From the NCBI RefSeq assembly GCF_011386835.1, contig NC_088798.1, forward strand, positions 2,232,001-2,296,000: 64,000 nt of DNA. Direction: 5' to 3'. Within the stretch, counting starts at the first letter, position 1, and each line of letters begins with the position of its first letter. The translations under genes were made by a program, and so were the position numbers. Positions 1 through 12,345 of this stretch are shown here, in pieces. Source of the DNA: Chrysemys picta bellii (Eukaryota; Chordata; Testudines; Emydidae). The notes beneath the pieces were generated by a model. The model was not told the DNA's origin. It was given only the letters and a program-made list of their open reading frames with translations, and did no database searches.

Positions 1-2839
1 GGGCCAGCAAGGGCCTAGCAAAGCCCAGGTACAAACCTGTGGTCAAATTAACCACACGCAAACTCACGATTAAGGGCAGAGCTGGAGCTCCCCACACACA
101 CATACCACTTGGGAACAGAACAGAGGCAGAGGGAGAACAGGGCAATTTGCCCGTTTGTGCTCCTTTCCGGAGGGGCTCCGATGAGTAACGACAGAAGCAG
201 TTACCCACGTCTGAGACTTGTTTTAAGAGTGGGGCAAGGCCTGACAATCACAATTACAATCAGTTCAAAACAAAGCCAGAGCTAAGAGACTTGTAGCTTG
301 GTTAAATTCACAGAAGCAGGACATCCCGCTCCCAAGCCCTCTCAGAGCGGGACAGTGATCACAAAGATCGCCATGCTGGGGTGGAAGCTCCCTTGCTTTA
401 CTGGTCCCGGCCGGAGAGCCGTGCTCCGAGCGACACTAGCGCCAAGTTCCCATCCTCCCGCCCTGATGCCAAGCACGCGGGAGACCCTTTCCCATCTGCA
501 CTCCTAACAGCCCAAGAGGCAGCGGCAGTTAAAATTCACAAGCAGCAGCTGGAGAAGGACAATACACTTGCGAGGGTCAAAATCGCACTCAGTTTTCATA
601 CCAACCCAGAGACAGTGCCTTCCCCTCCCCTTGCCTTCCTCCCACCACCTCACTTCTCTCCACCGCCCCCAAACTTGTCAGTGCAACACGCCTATAAGCT
701 GCACATCAGCTTTAAGTATCAGTGTGCATGAAGCAGGGACAGGAGAGCAAGGAAGTGGGAACCGGCAGCGTGAGCCTCCATCGGCTGTCAGGGAGCACTA
801 ATGAATTTCAGCCCCAGCAGCCCTGCCTCGGATGGGCTGGGGCGAGGAGGAACGTTACATGCTGCCGCTGCCACGGCTCCTCGCTGTCTTTTTCAAAGCC
901 CCACGGTTAATAACGGGCATTGCTGAGCCGGCAGCTGCGGTCCTGGAACTGGATGGGACGGCAGAATTCAGGGTCCCAGGAGCGCACGCTCTCCTCCGCT
1001 TTACCACACCAGTGCAGAACGTAGAGAGGTGCAGGCAGCCCAACTACCAACCAATCTGAAGTACTCTAGGCCAGAGAGAGCATCATGTCAGATTGCACGG
1101 AGGGGTTATCCAGGCAGCGTCCATCGCCATGGTACCTAGACAGGGCGTGCATGATCGGGGCCACAGGCAGAAGATACGGTTCTCTCTGACATACCAGGCT
1201 TAATATTCTAACAGCATCACAGCAGCTTCTTAGTTTCTAAAGAATTTCCTTTATATCCTCCCATCCACAGTAGGTGCTTCCCCGATCATTGTCCCTGCTA
1301 TCAGCCCCAGCACCAAGCTTCACTCAATTCTGCTTCCAGCCTCTTCGGAGCAAGCACTAGATCAGAACACTGCCGTACCGGGGTACCAGTAACATCCTCA
1401 ACCAGACAGACGCCTGCGTGCCAGGACAGACAGACACGCCATTCACTTGACTGGACGTTGTGTAGGGAACAGCTAGGGAGACAGACAGACGCGGATGTTC
1501 CTGGCAGCCGTGAAGGGGTTAAAGAGCGATTTGCCCCTTGGAAAAGGGATGGGACGCATTCCTGAGGCACCAGCAGGATAAGGGAGTCAGAACCCGGTAT
1601 TACACGCACAACACGAAGGTCACTGAAACTCTTCCTTACAAATGTCAACCTGTCACTTCCAGATATTAATGAGGGCTGACCAGCAGCTAAAAGGCATCCA
1701 TGCTCCATTAGTAATAAGAGACAAGAGGCAACATGCAAGGAAGAGCACACAACAAGGCGTGCGGAGACACCAGTGCAACTGCACGGCCCTGGGAGGTGTG
1801 ATGATGCACAAGATGATAAGCCTTGTGCCTGAGAAGGGAAGCTATTCCCACACAACCCCACTCACTGGAGTGTGTTATTGTTTTCCCTTCATCTTTAACT
1901 GAATTAGTGTAATGAGGCCAACAAGCCCAGACCGAAGCAATTATTCTAGTACCTTCACGTTCGGAACCATACTTTCCTCTGCACCGCTTGGTTTGGAAGC
2001 AGTTTTTCTACATATGCAAGGTACATTTCTGCCAGAACAGCCTGAGGGATGGGCTGTAATTCCCGTTGCTTGGGACTCTCTCTTAAAGACTGCACTGGAC
2101 AAGACACCTTTTAGGGAGCCATCCTGCACGGATCTAACCGTTTCACAGAGATTTGCCATCTCTCACCTTTATGGCAATACCCCTATTTTCTCCACGTCCC
2201 CTCAAGCTTTGCTAGGGACAAAGGCGTTTGGGAGGCACCTGCCAGCCAAACACTCCGAGCAGCCAGGCAAACGAATACGGCAGTTAGCTCCAGGAGATAA
2301 CGAATGCGATTCATGCACAAGAAACACAATTCAGCGACAGCGCCAAGGCAGCAGGCTCTAGAAGTCACCATTACACTCATTAGCTTTCGGCCTAGTCCTG
2401 AAAAGCTCTGAGTCAATCTAATGAGAGTGGAAGGCACTCAGCAGGACCCGGCCCTTTGTTGGTATTCGCCCTGTCTAGAGTCGAGCTGAGAAGCTATCTC
2501 AAAATTAAACGCAGGGCTGCAACACAGCAGGTATTCAGACTCCGAGAGGAGAATGTTCATCAACAATTGCGTGCACGCGATGCTACAATAAATCTATGTG
2601 CGAACGCTCAGCGGCTTCTCTTAAGGAGATTCATAGCTCTATTCGCCGGGCCTCATTCGGCTTCCCCGTACACTGCGATGAAGCAGGAGTCACTCCACTT
2701 GGAGTCAATGAGGGAATGGTGGAGGCAAGAGCAGAATGAGGTTTTTTGTTTTCATTTACCAGTCGAGGTTCCTGCTCCATTGACAGCAGAGGCTTTGCAC
2801 CCTTCCAAATCAATGAAGGAATGTCCAGGGGTTTCAAAG
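1..2839. other. ERI3 intron, no feature recognised
   Basis: Mixed-composition intronic sequence. Frames of up to 186 codons occur on both strands but have no domain, splice context or codon bias I can support. Confidence 0.6.
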
Positions 2840-4210
2840 GAGAAGGAACTGGAGCTCTTCTAGATGTGTGTCCCCATGGGTGCTCCACTTCCGGCGCCCA
2901 GGGATTTTTGGTAGCAGTGCCCGTTCAGCCCACGCACACGCTCCAGGAATCCTCGTGCCCCATGGCAAGGATACACAGAGCTGCATGGGTGAACCACCCT
3001 CAGTTCCTTCTCTACCACTAAGTCTCACGAGAGAAAACTCCGAAGCAGAGGGGAAGGAGGGCGGGAAGTGAAGCACCCATAGGGACATACATCTTGAAGA
3101 ACTCCAGTTACTGCACAAGGTGAGTAACTGCTCCTTCTTCAAGTCGTGTCCCTATGGGTGCTCCACTTCAGGTGACTCCCAAGCAGCATCCCCACAGGGA
3201 GAGCCATTACTAATCCTGAAGACAGAAATGCGTCGCCAATGGCAGCATCTGACCTAGAGGCATGAACCAAAGCATGGTGTTTGGAAAATGAAGTCCAGCT
3301 CTGCAAATTTCAACACCTGGAACATCTTTGAGCAATGCCACGGAGGTAGACTGAGACATTGCAGAATGGGCTAGCAACTTAGGAGGAGGCTGGGTATTGA
3401 CAGGCTCATAATAGGGGATAAAATACCCAATGATCCACCTTGAGAATCTTTGGGTGGAGACTGTGGATCTGTCCACAATTCAAACGGTCTGGGAGACTTT
3501 CTAAATGGTTTGGTTCTGTCCAGGCAGGTATGCAAGGCAGCATTCTCTCTCCTCTGATGTGGCTTCAGGAAAAAACTGGGAACTGAGTGACTTAGTTAAT
3601 CCGAAATTCCAAAGACACTTGAGGTAGAAACTTAGGATGTGATTGTAACAAAACATTTTCCTTGAAAAACACAGTAAATGGAGGACCTGCCATTAAAGCC
3701 CCCAGTTCTCCAACCCTCCGGGCAGAAGTGATAGCCACTAAGAAAGCCATTCTCCTGGATAGGTGACATAAACAACATGTAGCCAGTGGCTCAAAGGGGT
3801 GTTTCATAAAACCGCTAAGGACAAAGTTCAAGTCCCTTGTTGGGGAGGGTTCTTTAATCTGGGGGGGAAAGAGTCCCCAGACCTCTGAGGAATCTCAGGA
3901 TTGTGGGGTGAGGAAAAAAACCTTCCACAGACAAATGAAAGGCTGCGATAGCTGCCGAGTGAACCCTGACAGAACTCAGAACAAGACCTAGGTCGCCTAG
4001 GACGGTGGGAAGAGAAGAGTGAATAGGAGAGGCAACTAAGCGAAAGCTACAGCTCAGGTGAAGTGGGCACTCGACGCTCTGTCTCAGGTCGAAGGGCAGC
4101 TGAGGGCGGCTCGCCCACGCAGCTCTGTATTTCCTCATTGGGGGGCACACGGATGTCTGCAGCACATACACAGGCCAAACGGGTACCGCGACTGGAAATC
4201 TCCGAGGTAA
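2840..4210 (-). mobile_element. DIRS-type tyrosine-recombinase retrotransposon remnant
   Basis: Minus-strand reading frames at 3831-3592 and 3476-3210 resemble the tyrosine recombinase of DIRS elements. The first has PFEPLATCCLCHLSRRMAF followed by TSARRVGELGAL, where the Arg of the recombinase site sits in A-R-R-V. The second has TQRFSRWIIGYF and then PPPKLLAHSAM, the degraded H-x-x-R region. The region is bounded by inverted copies: about 2948-3035 is the reverse complement (diverged) of about 4088-4200. Near 3063-3105 and 3130-3172 there is a second inverted pair containing gtgtccctatgggtgctcca, repeated again at 2843-2900. DIRS elements are known to have inverted terminal repeats and an internal complementary region, so the architecture agrees with the protein call. 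Gag and reverse transcriptase are absent; frames are broken, so this is a deleted relic. Confidence 0.8.
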
Positions 4211-4219
4211 GGCGCATGG

Positions 4220-4405
4220 GGTGCATCTTCTGGGTGACTGTCAGCAAGTCATTTCCCTTCTTTCTCTGCCTCTCTTTTCCCTCCCGCCCTTTGCCGATCT
4301 TGTAGACGGTAATCTTTTTGGGGCAGGGACTCAGAGTGAGAGTCGGAGTGCTTGGCACAACCGGGCCCAATTTTGGTGGTGGCTTTAATAATATAATGTA
4401 AGTAC
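4220..4405 (+). repeat. MIR-like tRNA SINE, head missing
   Basis: The segment reads like the body and tail of the turtle MIR-like SINE: a gggtgactgtcagcaagtca block, a pyrimidine block corresponding to the usual 'ctctgtgcctcag' part, then ttttggggcagggactcag and gcttggcacaa, ending near ataatataatg. The tRNA-derived promoter head is not visible; it abuts the DIRS remnant. Confidence 0.55.
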
Positions 4406-6099
4406 CATTAGCCCCCCAACCTAAGAGCAGTCAGTTCTCTGCCACGAAGGGGGCCTCTGAACTCAACACGGCAGGTTAAGGAATGTGGGCAGCCAGCTCG
4501 GTCACTGGACCAGCAGACTTTCCTGCAGTACTTTACGTGTCTGACAGTAGGGAACGGAGCTTTGCAGCCCTGCTGCATGCGGGCCTGGGGCCGAATGGCT
4601 CATATTGAAATTTTACAGCTCTCCCTCGGCAGACACTTAACACTGAGTCCCCAAGGCGCACGAGGAGCCCCCCAGGAAAAGCGACATCAGAAAATCCATG
4701 ACAGCTCTTCCAATTAAGGCAGGTGGACTGCACAGTCTCTTTGGGCTTTCTCACGCTGCTCAGCCGGTGGATCTCCATTTCAATTGGCAAGAATCTCCCC
4801 TCTAGGGAGAGCATCAGTGGGGTCCCCACTCATCAGTGGGCTGCTCACGGATTCACGGCTGCTCACTGAAGGGATGGGGAAATTTCTGCCTCTTTAACAC
4901 AGGGTTGCCCTGCCTGGCACACGCACCTGCCCTCCTCTCCTCACAGCAACACGTTATTTATCTACAACAGACGAGTTTCTTCTTTTCCATCCATTTGCAG
5001 TGCAGTCCCGTGGTCTGAACCCAAGAGGCAAAGCCCCTCTTCCGGCACTGCCCTTGCCTCTCCAGCACCAGAATGCACAGCAAGCTCATCTCCGCTGCCA
5101 ACCCAAGCCTTCCCCTCCTGACCACCGTCTGTGCCCCCTCCCTGACGTCAGCTGCAGCAACACGAGGGAAGGAAAGAAATCCAGCAGCAGGAGGAAACTC
5201 TCTCCCGTGTGAAGGCACCAAACCAGAGACACTCCCACCTCCCGGAGGCAAAGCAGAACATGATACCTAAGCAAGCTCTCGGCATGGTTACCACCCCAGC
5301 ATTCTCTCCTGCCTGCCGTGTTCTGAGAAGCCCGCCCCCCCGGATAACAAGGGCTGAATCTGATTTTCCATGGAAGCGCTAAGCCCCAATTTAGATCTGC
5401 GTGAGCGTAAACAAGTTTGGCTTTCATTGCAGAGAGAGGATGCTCCTCCGCCTCGGGAACAGGCTGCCATTAGCATGTGCTTCCCCAGCCACAGAGCAGG
5501 CAAATTCTCCAGAGCAAAGCCCAAGTGCAGCAATTAGAATGCAAGGGGGTGCAGAAGCTGTTTAACTCGGCGACCTCAGAGGTCACCGCAGCGGACTCCC
5601 AGCCCCTGTATAAATATTGTATGAGTTGGTGAGCGAGGCCTTTCCAAGCGCGGTCCCTCCCCCTCCACCATCACATTCTGCATCTAGCTAGACACGCCAG
5701 CCACATTATTTACAGATTTGACAGTCAGAAAAATCACTCGGGTAAATGAGAGAGAATGGGGGTGAGGGCTGCTTGCTGGAGCCAGGGACGCAAAGCACTC
5801 CGTCACCAGGCAGCCTTCTACTGCATTCATTATTAGCACTCAATCACCTGTTGGTGTAATCAGTTCTTTAACCAGCGCATAAGTGCCACTGAGGATAAGG
5901 GGAAGGAGGAGCCGCAGGACTGGAGGAGAAGAGCTCCCCATTCAGGCAACAGGAAGGCTTTTGTGGGACTTCCCTCGTCTTCAAAGACTGCCCAAGTGTG
6001 CATGCCACATGCTGCTGGATCTCCAGTGCTATGGGTGGGGCAGAGAGAGATGCTGCATTCCCTCATCAGCAGCTCTCCCGGCCCTTCCTGGCGGCCAGG

Positions 6100-6275
6100 T
6101 CTACGCGCCAGTATGCTGTATCAGTAAAGCACATCCCGTGTGGACGCAGCTTTATACCAACAAACTGCGCTTCTAGTGGAACAGCTTATTCCAGCTCCCC
6201 TCCACCCACGCAAATAAAGTTACATCGGCAAAAGCGCAGTTTTACAGGGGTAAGTGCATCTACACTAGGCACATT
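6100..6275. repeat. Possible Harbinger-like MITE fragment
   Basis: The words aggtctacgcgcc at the left and gcatctacactaggc at the right resemble inverted ends of the ggtctacac-type MITEs seen elsewhere in this window (24.65, 27.96 and 46.15 kb). The interior also has the cagcttta / aaagcgcag pattern. No clean target duplication was found, so this is a weak call. Confidence 0.3.
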
Positions 6276-6957
6276 TCACAAACCACACCTCTGCACGCCC
6301 GGCACAGACATAGCTATGCCAGTGAAATCATGGCGTGCAGACTGGTCCTTCACCGAAAAACTCCGCTTCCTCTCCTCTAAAGCCCTCCAGGAACCCCTCC
6401 AGCCCAGCTGCATCCACTCCACCCCTGAGATGGACCTTAGAAGGACCCAGGGGTGGGTAAACCTACAGGCCTCCATCCTGATCCCTCTCACCCACTCTGT
6501 GTGAGAGTCACCATCCCTTAGTATCGGAGAGACTCTCCCCATCCTGAACTTCTGCCCTCTCCTGCCGACCACTCGCAGCGCTGCCTTCGAAGAAGCCGCT
6601 TGCTCCCCTGCCCTGCTCCTGCAGGGGTCCGCCAGGGCCCTGCCTTTTCCTCCGTTGCCCACCTTTCGGATCACTGTGGAACAGTGCAAAACCTCTGCAG
6701 CACTCCAAACCCCTGCTGGGCCACGAAGCCAGCCCCAAATCCGGGTCTCCTATACCTTCTCCCTCACTCCCTTCAGCTCTTCCTCCCCCTCTGCCCTCAG
6801 CTCTCACCTTATACGCCTTGTGTCACCAGGGGATAGCAGAGCACAATTCAAACACGCCCCTTGGAGAATCCACAGCACAGTGCCAAACATACCCAGTCAG
6901 TCACGCTCACTGACCAGAGCCGGCGGGTGTGCACACGCTCCCTCCTGTATGTTGTCT

Positions 6958-7020
6958 CGCCTAGACTGTAAGCTCAGCAGGGCAGGGACCTGGCCTGGTT
7001 ACAGGACCACCAAAGGGGCA
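6958..7020 (+). repeat. SINE/LINE tail fragment
   Basis: The stretch tagactgtaagctcagcagg followed by gcagggacctgg matches the 'agattgtaagctctttggggcaggga' tail shared by turtle MIR-like SINEs. Only this short piece is recognisable. Confidence 0.4.
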
Positions 7021-10000
7021 CACAAATTCATGGCATTAGGAATCCCTGCCCCGTGTTATTGGGAGCACCGGGGGGAGGGGACACAGAAAGGGACGCAGTC
7101 CTTGGAGCGTAGATTGACACCGCCCCAGCTGCACAGGGAGCTCTCGCACAGCCAGCCCAGCCGCTCCACACGTGATAACAGGGCGTTTGTATTCTGGGCA
7201 CCAGACAGAGCCAGCACACCTCAGCCTGAGCTTCCCGCCAGCAGCCTCCCATCGCACCGTGCCGGGTCACTGAGCCCACAAGCCTGCTTGTACCGCCCTG
7301 GCCTCTCCCAAGCGGGCTGCGCAGTTAGCGGGCTTACCCCTCCGCGGGCAAGGGAGTCGAGGGGAGAAGAGATGGACAGGGCAAGCGAGAGAGGGAAGGG
7401 GCGGTGGGGGAAAGGTCTGAGAACTCTCTCCTGAGCCCCGCATTGAGCGCAAGCACCCGAGCCGCTGTGCAGCTCTTGCAGTCCTGCTCTAATGCTCCCT
7501 GACATGCCTCTGAAGACAGCGAGCTGTTTGCAGTCAGCACCGTGATTTGTTAGTAATTATTTTCACAGTGTCACACCGCTGTCACTCTCTTAACAAAGAG
7601 ACAGGCAGCCCGAGGCTGCCTGCAAGAGAGAATCAGCAGCGAAAAGGGACTGTCAGGCACCCGGAGACTCTCTGCTCCTCTGGGTTCTACAACAGAGCCC
7701 TTACCAGGTTCTAAGGGAACATCTCAGAAGTGGCAAGTCAGAGTCTTCTGACACCCTGGCCACAGAGATGGGAATTTCCCCCTTTACCCAAACCCATCGT
7801 AAGCCTGACAGGGTTAGATCTCCTTAAACCCATCATGTGCTTCCGACCTGCAGCCACCATGGGGAACTTTCGCTATTGATGACGTCACGCTCTCCTTATA
7901 AGCTCTAATTTCTTTTAATGTGGCCGTGCCATGAGACTGTTCTCTGTAAGCACAATAACCCTGCGACAAAATCCCACACCACCTCCGTGCGTGTGCACGC
8001 ACCGATCCATTCACCCCAGCCAAGTGCTGTGCATTTCTTCAGACGGGCCTCACCCGCTAGGTCACACCGCTGCATTCCGCATGATGGAAACATTTCACTT
8101 GGCATTTCACAATGCCAGGGGACCTTGGCAGCTTCCCCACACCTGAAATATACAGCCTAATGATTTGTTTCCCCTGCTACCATGCACACATCACACTGAC
8201 ATGCTGAGAACCTCCCTTAACCGCCTCCATCCATCTCGTACCTGCTATGTAACAGTTGTGATCCTTCCTTCGGCTAACTTGTCAGTCAAAGGTAATCACC
8301 CTTTCCCAGTAAATGTGGAGCCTGCTCATGCCCCTAAGGAACAGAAGCTATTTTGGCACCTGATGTGTCACACAACAGAAGCATAGCCAGATGAAAGAGA
8401 GACACCTGGCCAGCTAGCCTTTAGAGCTCCCTTGATCTCCACACAGAGACCTCATGGATTTGCTTTTGAGCAATTCAAGGTTTGTATTACACCGGATAGG
8501 AACAGTCTTCCTCCCGCTCTGCTCAGAGACAAAGCACAAGGGTCATTCTCTGTAGCAGCAAGGAGAGATGGGTATTAATTCATCCTCCTAGCACAGAGAG
8601 AGTTTGGAGATATTAAACCTCATGATATAAGCAAAACCCTCCCATAATTAACTGCATGGAAGAGCACTAGCTCAGAGGGCAGCTCCCTTTCAGGGGTCTT
8701 TTTAATAACCAAGAAATGGCACATATATGCTGTGAAGAATTAGGATCACCACTGGGAAGCTAAATGGTCCATAAAATGTAACCGCTCTCTTCAGAGCTGG
8801 GAGCGCAGCACGCTACCGCAGAGGAGAGACTGTGGCAGCCTCACCCCAACCCCTCAGCGTGCAAACTGAAGAGGACATACATGAGAATGGGAAGTCATCT
8901 TCACCCTGTGCCTAAGGACCTCCTATTGGCCGATTTACAGACCAACCCCAGTACTGCCTCAGTGGACTCTATGGTCCAACGTACAGACAGCGGAGTCAAT
9001 GCAACAAAGGTGGAGGTTACCTGGGGGAAGCTGGAGAAGGGAAGGAAATGAGCACCTAAGAACGAGGGAGCTGTGAAGAGAAGGGAGGAGAAAGCCAAAG
9101 GCCAGAGGAATTTTAAGTGTCCAAAGAGAGGCCGATAATGCTAACTAGACCTAGGTGAGCTTTCCCCACTCACCCCGTTGCTGTTCCGTATCCCTCTTCC
9201 TTCCCTCCTCCATTCTCTCCCATCTCACGCTCTCTCCTCCGTTTGCTCTAGCTGTCTGAATTTGTCTTTTCAAGTCTAACCCGGATGATCCCAGAACGTC
9301 AGGTTCTGGCTTTGGAGAGCTCGGCTCAGCAATGCAAGAGGCCGGTGGAATAGCGACTACCAGTCGGAATGGATTATGCTAGTTACGCTGAAGGCTAGCA
9401 CGGAGGTCCAGTTCCCTTCAGGGCTGGGACCCCGGAGCCCATGCCCCCACTCTTCAGGAAATGGTGGAAGGCTGCAGGACAAGGCACTAGAGAATGCCCT
9501 GTAAGGGAAACATTGAGATGGACTCAAGGTGACTCAATCGGTCTTTGCCATCAAGGAGCCCAGAGAGGAAAAAGACTTGAGAGCGCTGAACCCGCCTGGA
9601 GAAATGGCCCCCAACAGCAGCGACAAGAAGGAGAAAATACTGCCAAGCTAGCGTACGAGTTGCGAGTTATATTAGACCGCAACCACCTCATGGTGAGAGT
9701 GAAGTCGCTGAAATGGGAGCGTAGAGCTGCCAGGTTAGACGCATTTTACATTCTGGAGGCTCCCAACCCAGAGAAGCGATTTCCAGTCAAGCCGTTGGGA
9801 AGGCAGTGCCGACACACAACTGCTTTGCTCAGGCTTGGAAAGAGAGAGAGCTGGGGCTCCCAGAGTACAAAGCTGACGCATTCAAGCAGTCTCAGATGAT
9901 GTGGCTGTCCGAAGCCAGACAATCGGGTTCCTCACCGTAGCATGCTCCTCACAATCATGCATCTACTGTAGCTTTCACACACACACTCCAATGGACAAAA

Positions 10001-10210
10001 TTGCCCAAGGCCCTACAGGCATTCAGTGCTGTGGTGTTCATGATACCAGAATTTTAGATGGCCTGGGAGGGGGAAAGAAGGGGGCACTGTGCGAAAGAAA
10101 TGCAGATGGAAGAGGTGCCCCTCTAGGAACAGGAATCCAGTGGCATAGGAGCATGCCAGTCCTCCTCTCCCTCGCACATTAATCGGCTTTTGACCGTTCC
10201 TCCGTATCTC

Positions 10211-10480
10211 AGATTCATAGATTTTAAAACCAGACGTCACCACTGAGTGAGTCTTTCTGCATGGCAAGGGCCACAGAATTTCACCCAGGGATTCCCCGCA
10301 GTGGAGGGAATGGTTCTTCCTTATTACACAAGGGAATGCTTCCAGCCCAAAAACTAGTGGTTGAACTAGAGCATCTCTTTCAGCAAGGCCTCCAGTCTCC
10401 ATGTAAAGACACCTAGTGATGCAGAACCCGCCGCACCCCTTGGTGAGCCATTCCAGTGGTGGTTCTCCGCTTCACTCCCA
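10211..10480 (-). mobile_element. CR1 LINE 3'-end fragment
   Basis: The plus strand starts agattcatagattttaaaac and continues with ccacagaatttcacccaggg and gagccattccagtggt. This is the reverse complement of a CR1 3' end and UTR. It is short and diverged, with no coding capacity left. CR1 copies are typically 5'-truncated, as here. Confidence 0.65.
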
Positions 10481-12127
10481 GATATGAACGGTATTCTCTC
10501 TCTCACTCCTCCCCACGTTACACCATTTCTCCAGCGTTTCTCTATCGCCTACAATATCATCTCCACTTTTCTGGCTCCTCACTCTATGCTCCTGATTCCC
10601 AAGCAGCAGAATCCACACCCTCTCGAGTTGGATTTGCGTCAAAGTTCACAACCAGCACCACTCCAACAACGTCAGAACCAGGAACAGGGCTCTTACCCTG
10701 TGCATGCTGAAGACTAGCAACGCCGACGTATACAGTCCTGGGAAGGGTAATTCCTACAGAAACCGTTTCATTACAAGCCTTTCCCCAAAAGGAATTCAGG
10801 AAAAGTTACACATCTCAGAGAAACCAGGCACATCACAGGACTCCTCATGGAACCATCAGATCTCAAACAGAACTAGAAACAGAAGATGGCCGCCAGAGGC
10901 AGTCCCTGCAAAGGGATAATGAGGGCCAAGACTGCGAGATATTTGAAATAAATACAGGGGGTGAAAACTTAAAAGGAAAAATGCAGAACTTATTTCACAA
11001 AAGTGACTTCAGTTCATTTTGTTTTTAAAATACAACAACTCTGTGGCGGTCGGATAAGTGAGTTTAGCCAGTGCTGCTGGTGAATTAACAGCGAGGGACT
11101 CACCACAATGGCTAGAACCGAGCATGTGGGAAGACGACTTGAAGAGCTTTTCCTACTTAGCCCTGCCAATGCACCTCAATCTCGGCGGATGTGGCTCTAT
11201 TCCCAACCTGCAGGCTCTCCCCCTCCCCCCACTATTAGTCCAGTCTTGGGCTCCCAACACACAGCTCTGATGCATCTCATCTCTGCCCTGTCACACCCCA
11301 AGCTATCCCAGTCCCCGGCCCAGGCCCCTTCTGAGCTCAGACTGAAACATGTCTAGAGGCAGAGAAAGCAAGAAGGTTTTCTGCCAGGCCCCCATGCACG
11401 GTCCCGTCAATGCACTTGAATCGTTGCCTACGATACCACTCCCCCAAGCAAAGACTGCCTGGCCCATCCTGGTTACTGTCATATAAGAGCATCCACAAAG
11501 GGTATATTAACGCTATCAATTCACTTTCACTCATCACCACTTATGTTCTTTCACTTATGTTCTTATGACCAAACGTGGACTTTACCTCAAGCCTCTAGAG
11601 GAAAAGGCTAGGAAGTGCCAAGCCACTGAACCACTAAGGTCCCAGATTTGAAAGAGCAAAAGCATTCCTCACTTGAGCCTGCTGGGTAGGCCTCAGTTGT
11701 TCTAACGAGGCCTGATTTGCTTTTCACGCGCAGCTGACTTGCCAGCATAACTCACAAGAGAAGAATTAAAACAGTAAAATAAATAAAGCAACGGTATAAT
11801 TCTCTGCTAAGAGTTCACTAATGTGCATCCTAAGACGTGCACCAATGGCTATAAACATTTCAAGCCACTTCACCATGTTTTATCGCTATATTAGAAAGAG
11901 AGCATTTGCCTTTTACCACTGACTTAACAAAATAAAAAAAACTTCTGCACAAGTCGTTTTCTCTGAAGAAATGAATTTGCTCCCTTGGATCTGCCACAGA
12001 AAGCATTACACTAGCATCTTTGCTCTGGAGGACATACAGTTAGCAACACCTCTGCCAATGATATTCCCGGTACGTTCATGGATCTGATGGCACTCGTTAT
12101 TTTTATGTAATCCTGTAACCATGCACA
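10481..12127. other. ERI3 intron, no feature recognised
   Basis: AT content rises from about 11750. No repeat end or exon seen. Confidence 0.55.
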
Positions 12128-12345
12128 GGGTTAGATGTATGGTCTTGTGGTTAAGGCACTGGACTGGGACTCAGGAGAGTGGGTTCAATTCCCAGCTCTG
12201 CCACTGTGTGAATGACCTTGGGTATGGCACTTAATCTCACCGTGTCTCACTTCCCTAGTTATGAAGGGGGGATAATACTTCTCTAGGCCAGACAGGAGTT
12301 AAAGGATAAATCCATAAAGGCTTGGGAGGGTGATGGGGTCCATAT
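12128..12345 (+). repeat. tRNA-derived SINE with A/B boxes
   Basis: The head contains tcttgtggttaaggcactgg (A-box region) and gggttcaattcccagctctg (B box GGTTCAATTCC), as in a tRNA-derived RNA polymerase III promoter. The body follows with gtgaatgaccttgggtatgg and cacttaatctcac, the MIR-like core. The acceptor stem does not pair and the sequence continues as a SINE, so it is not a working tRNA gene. The repeat lies antisense to ERI3 in its 3'-most visible intron. Confidence 0.8.

Larger units (their letters stand above)
4406..10210. other. ERI3 intron, repeat-poor and GC-rich
   Basis: Apart from the weak calls at 6100 and 6958 I see nothing. The 259-codon plus-strand frame at 6655-7434 is a product of GC- and S/P/R-rich composition. 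Confidence 0.55.

Noticed and set aside
6655..7434. 259-codon plus-strand ORF
   Set aside because: Low-complexity S/P/R composition in GC-rich sequence, no domain, no splice context, and overlapping open frames on the other strand.
12128..12345. A tRNA gene
   Set aside because: A and B boxes are present but the acceptor stem does not close and MIR-like SINE body follows.
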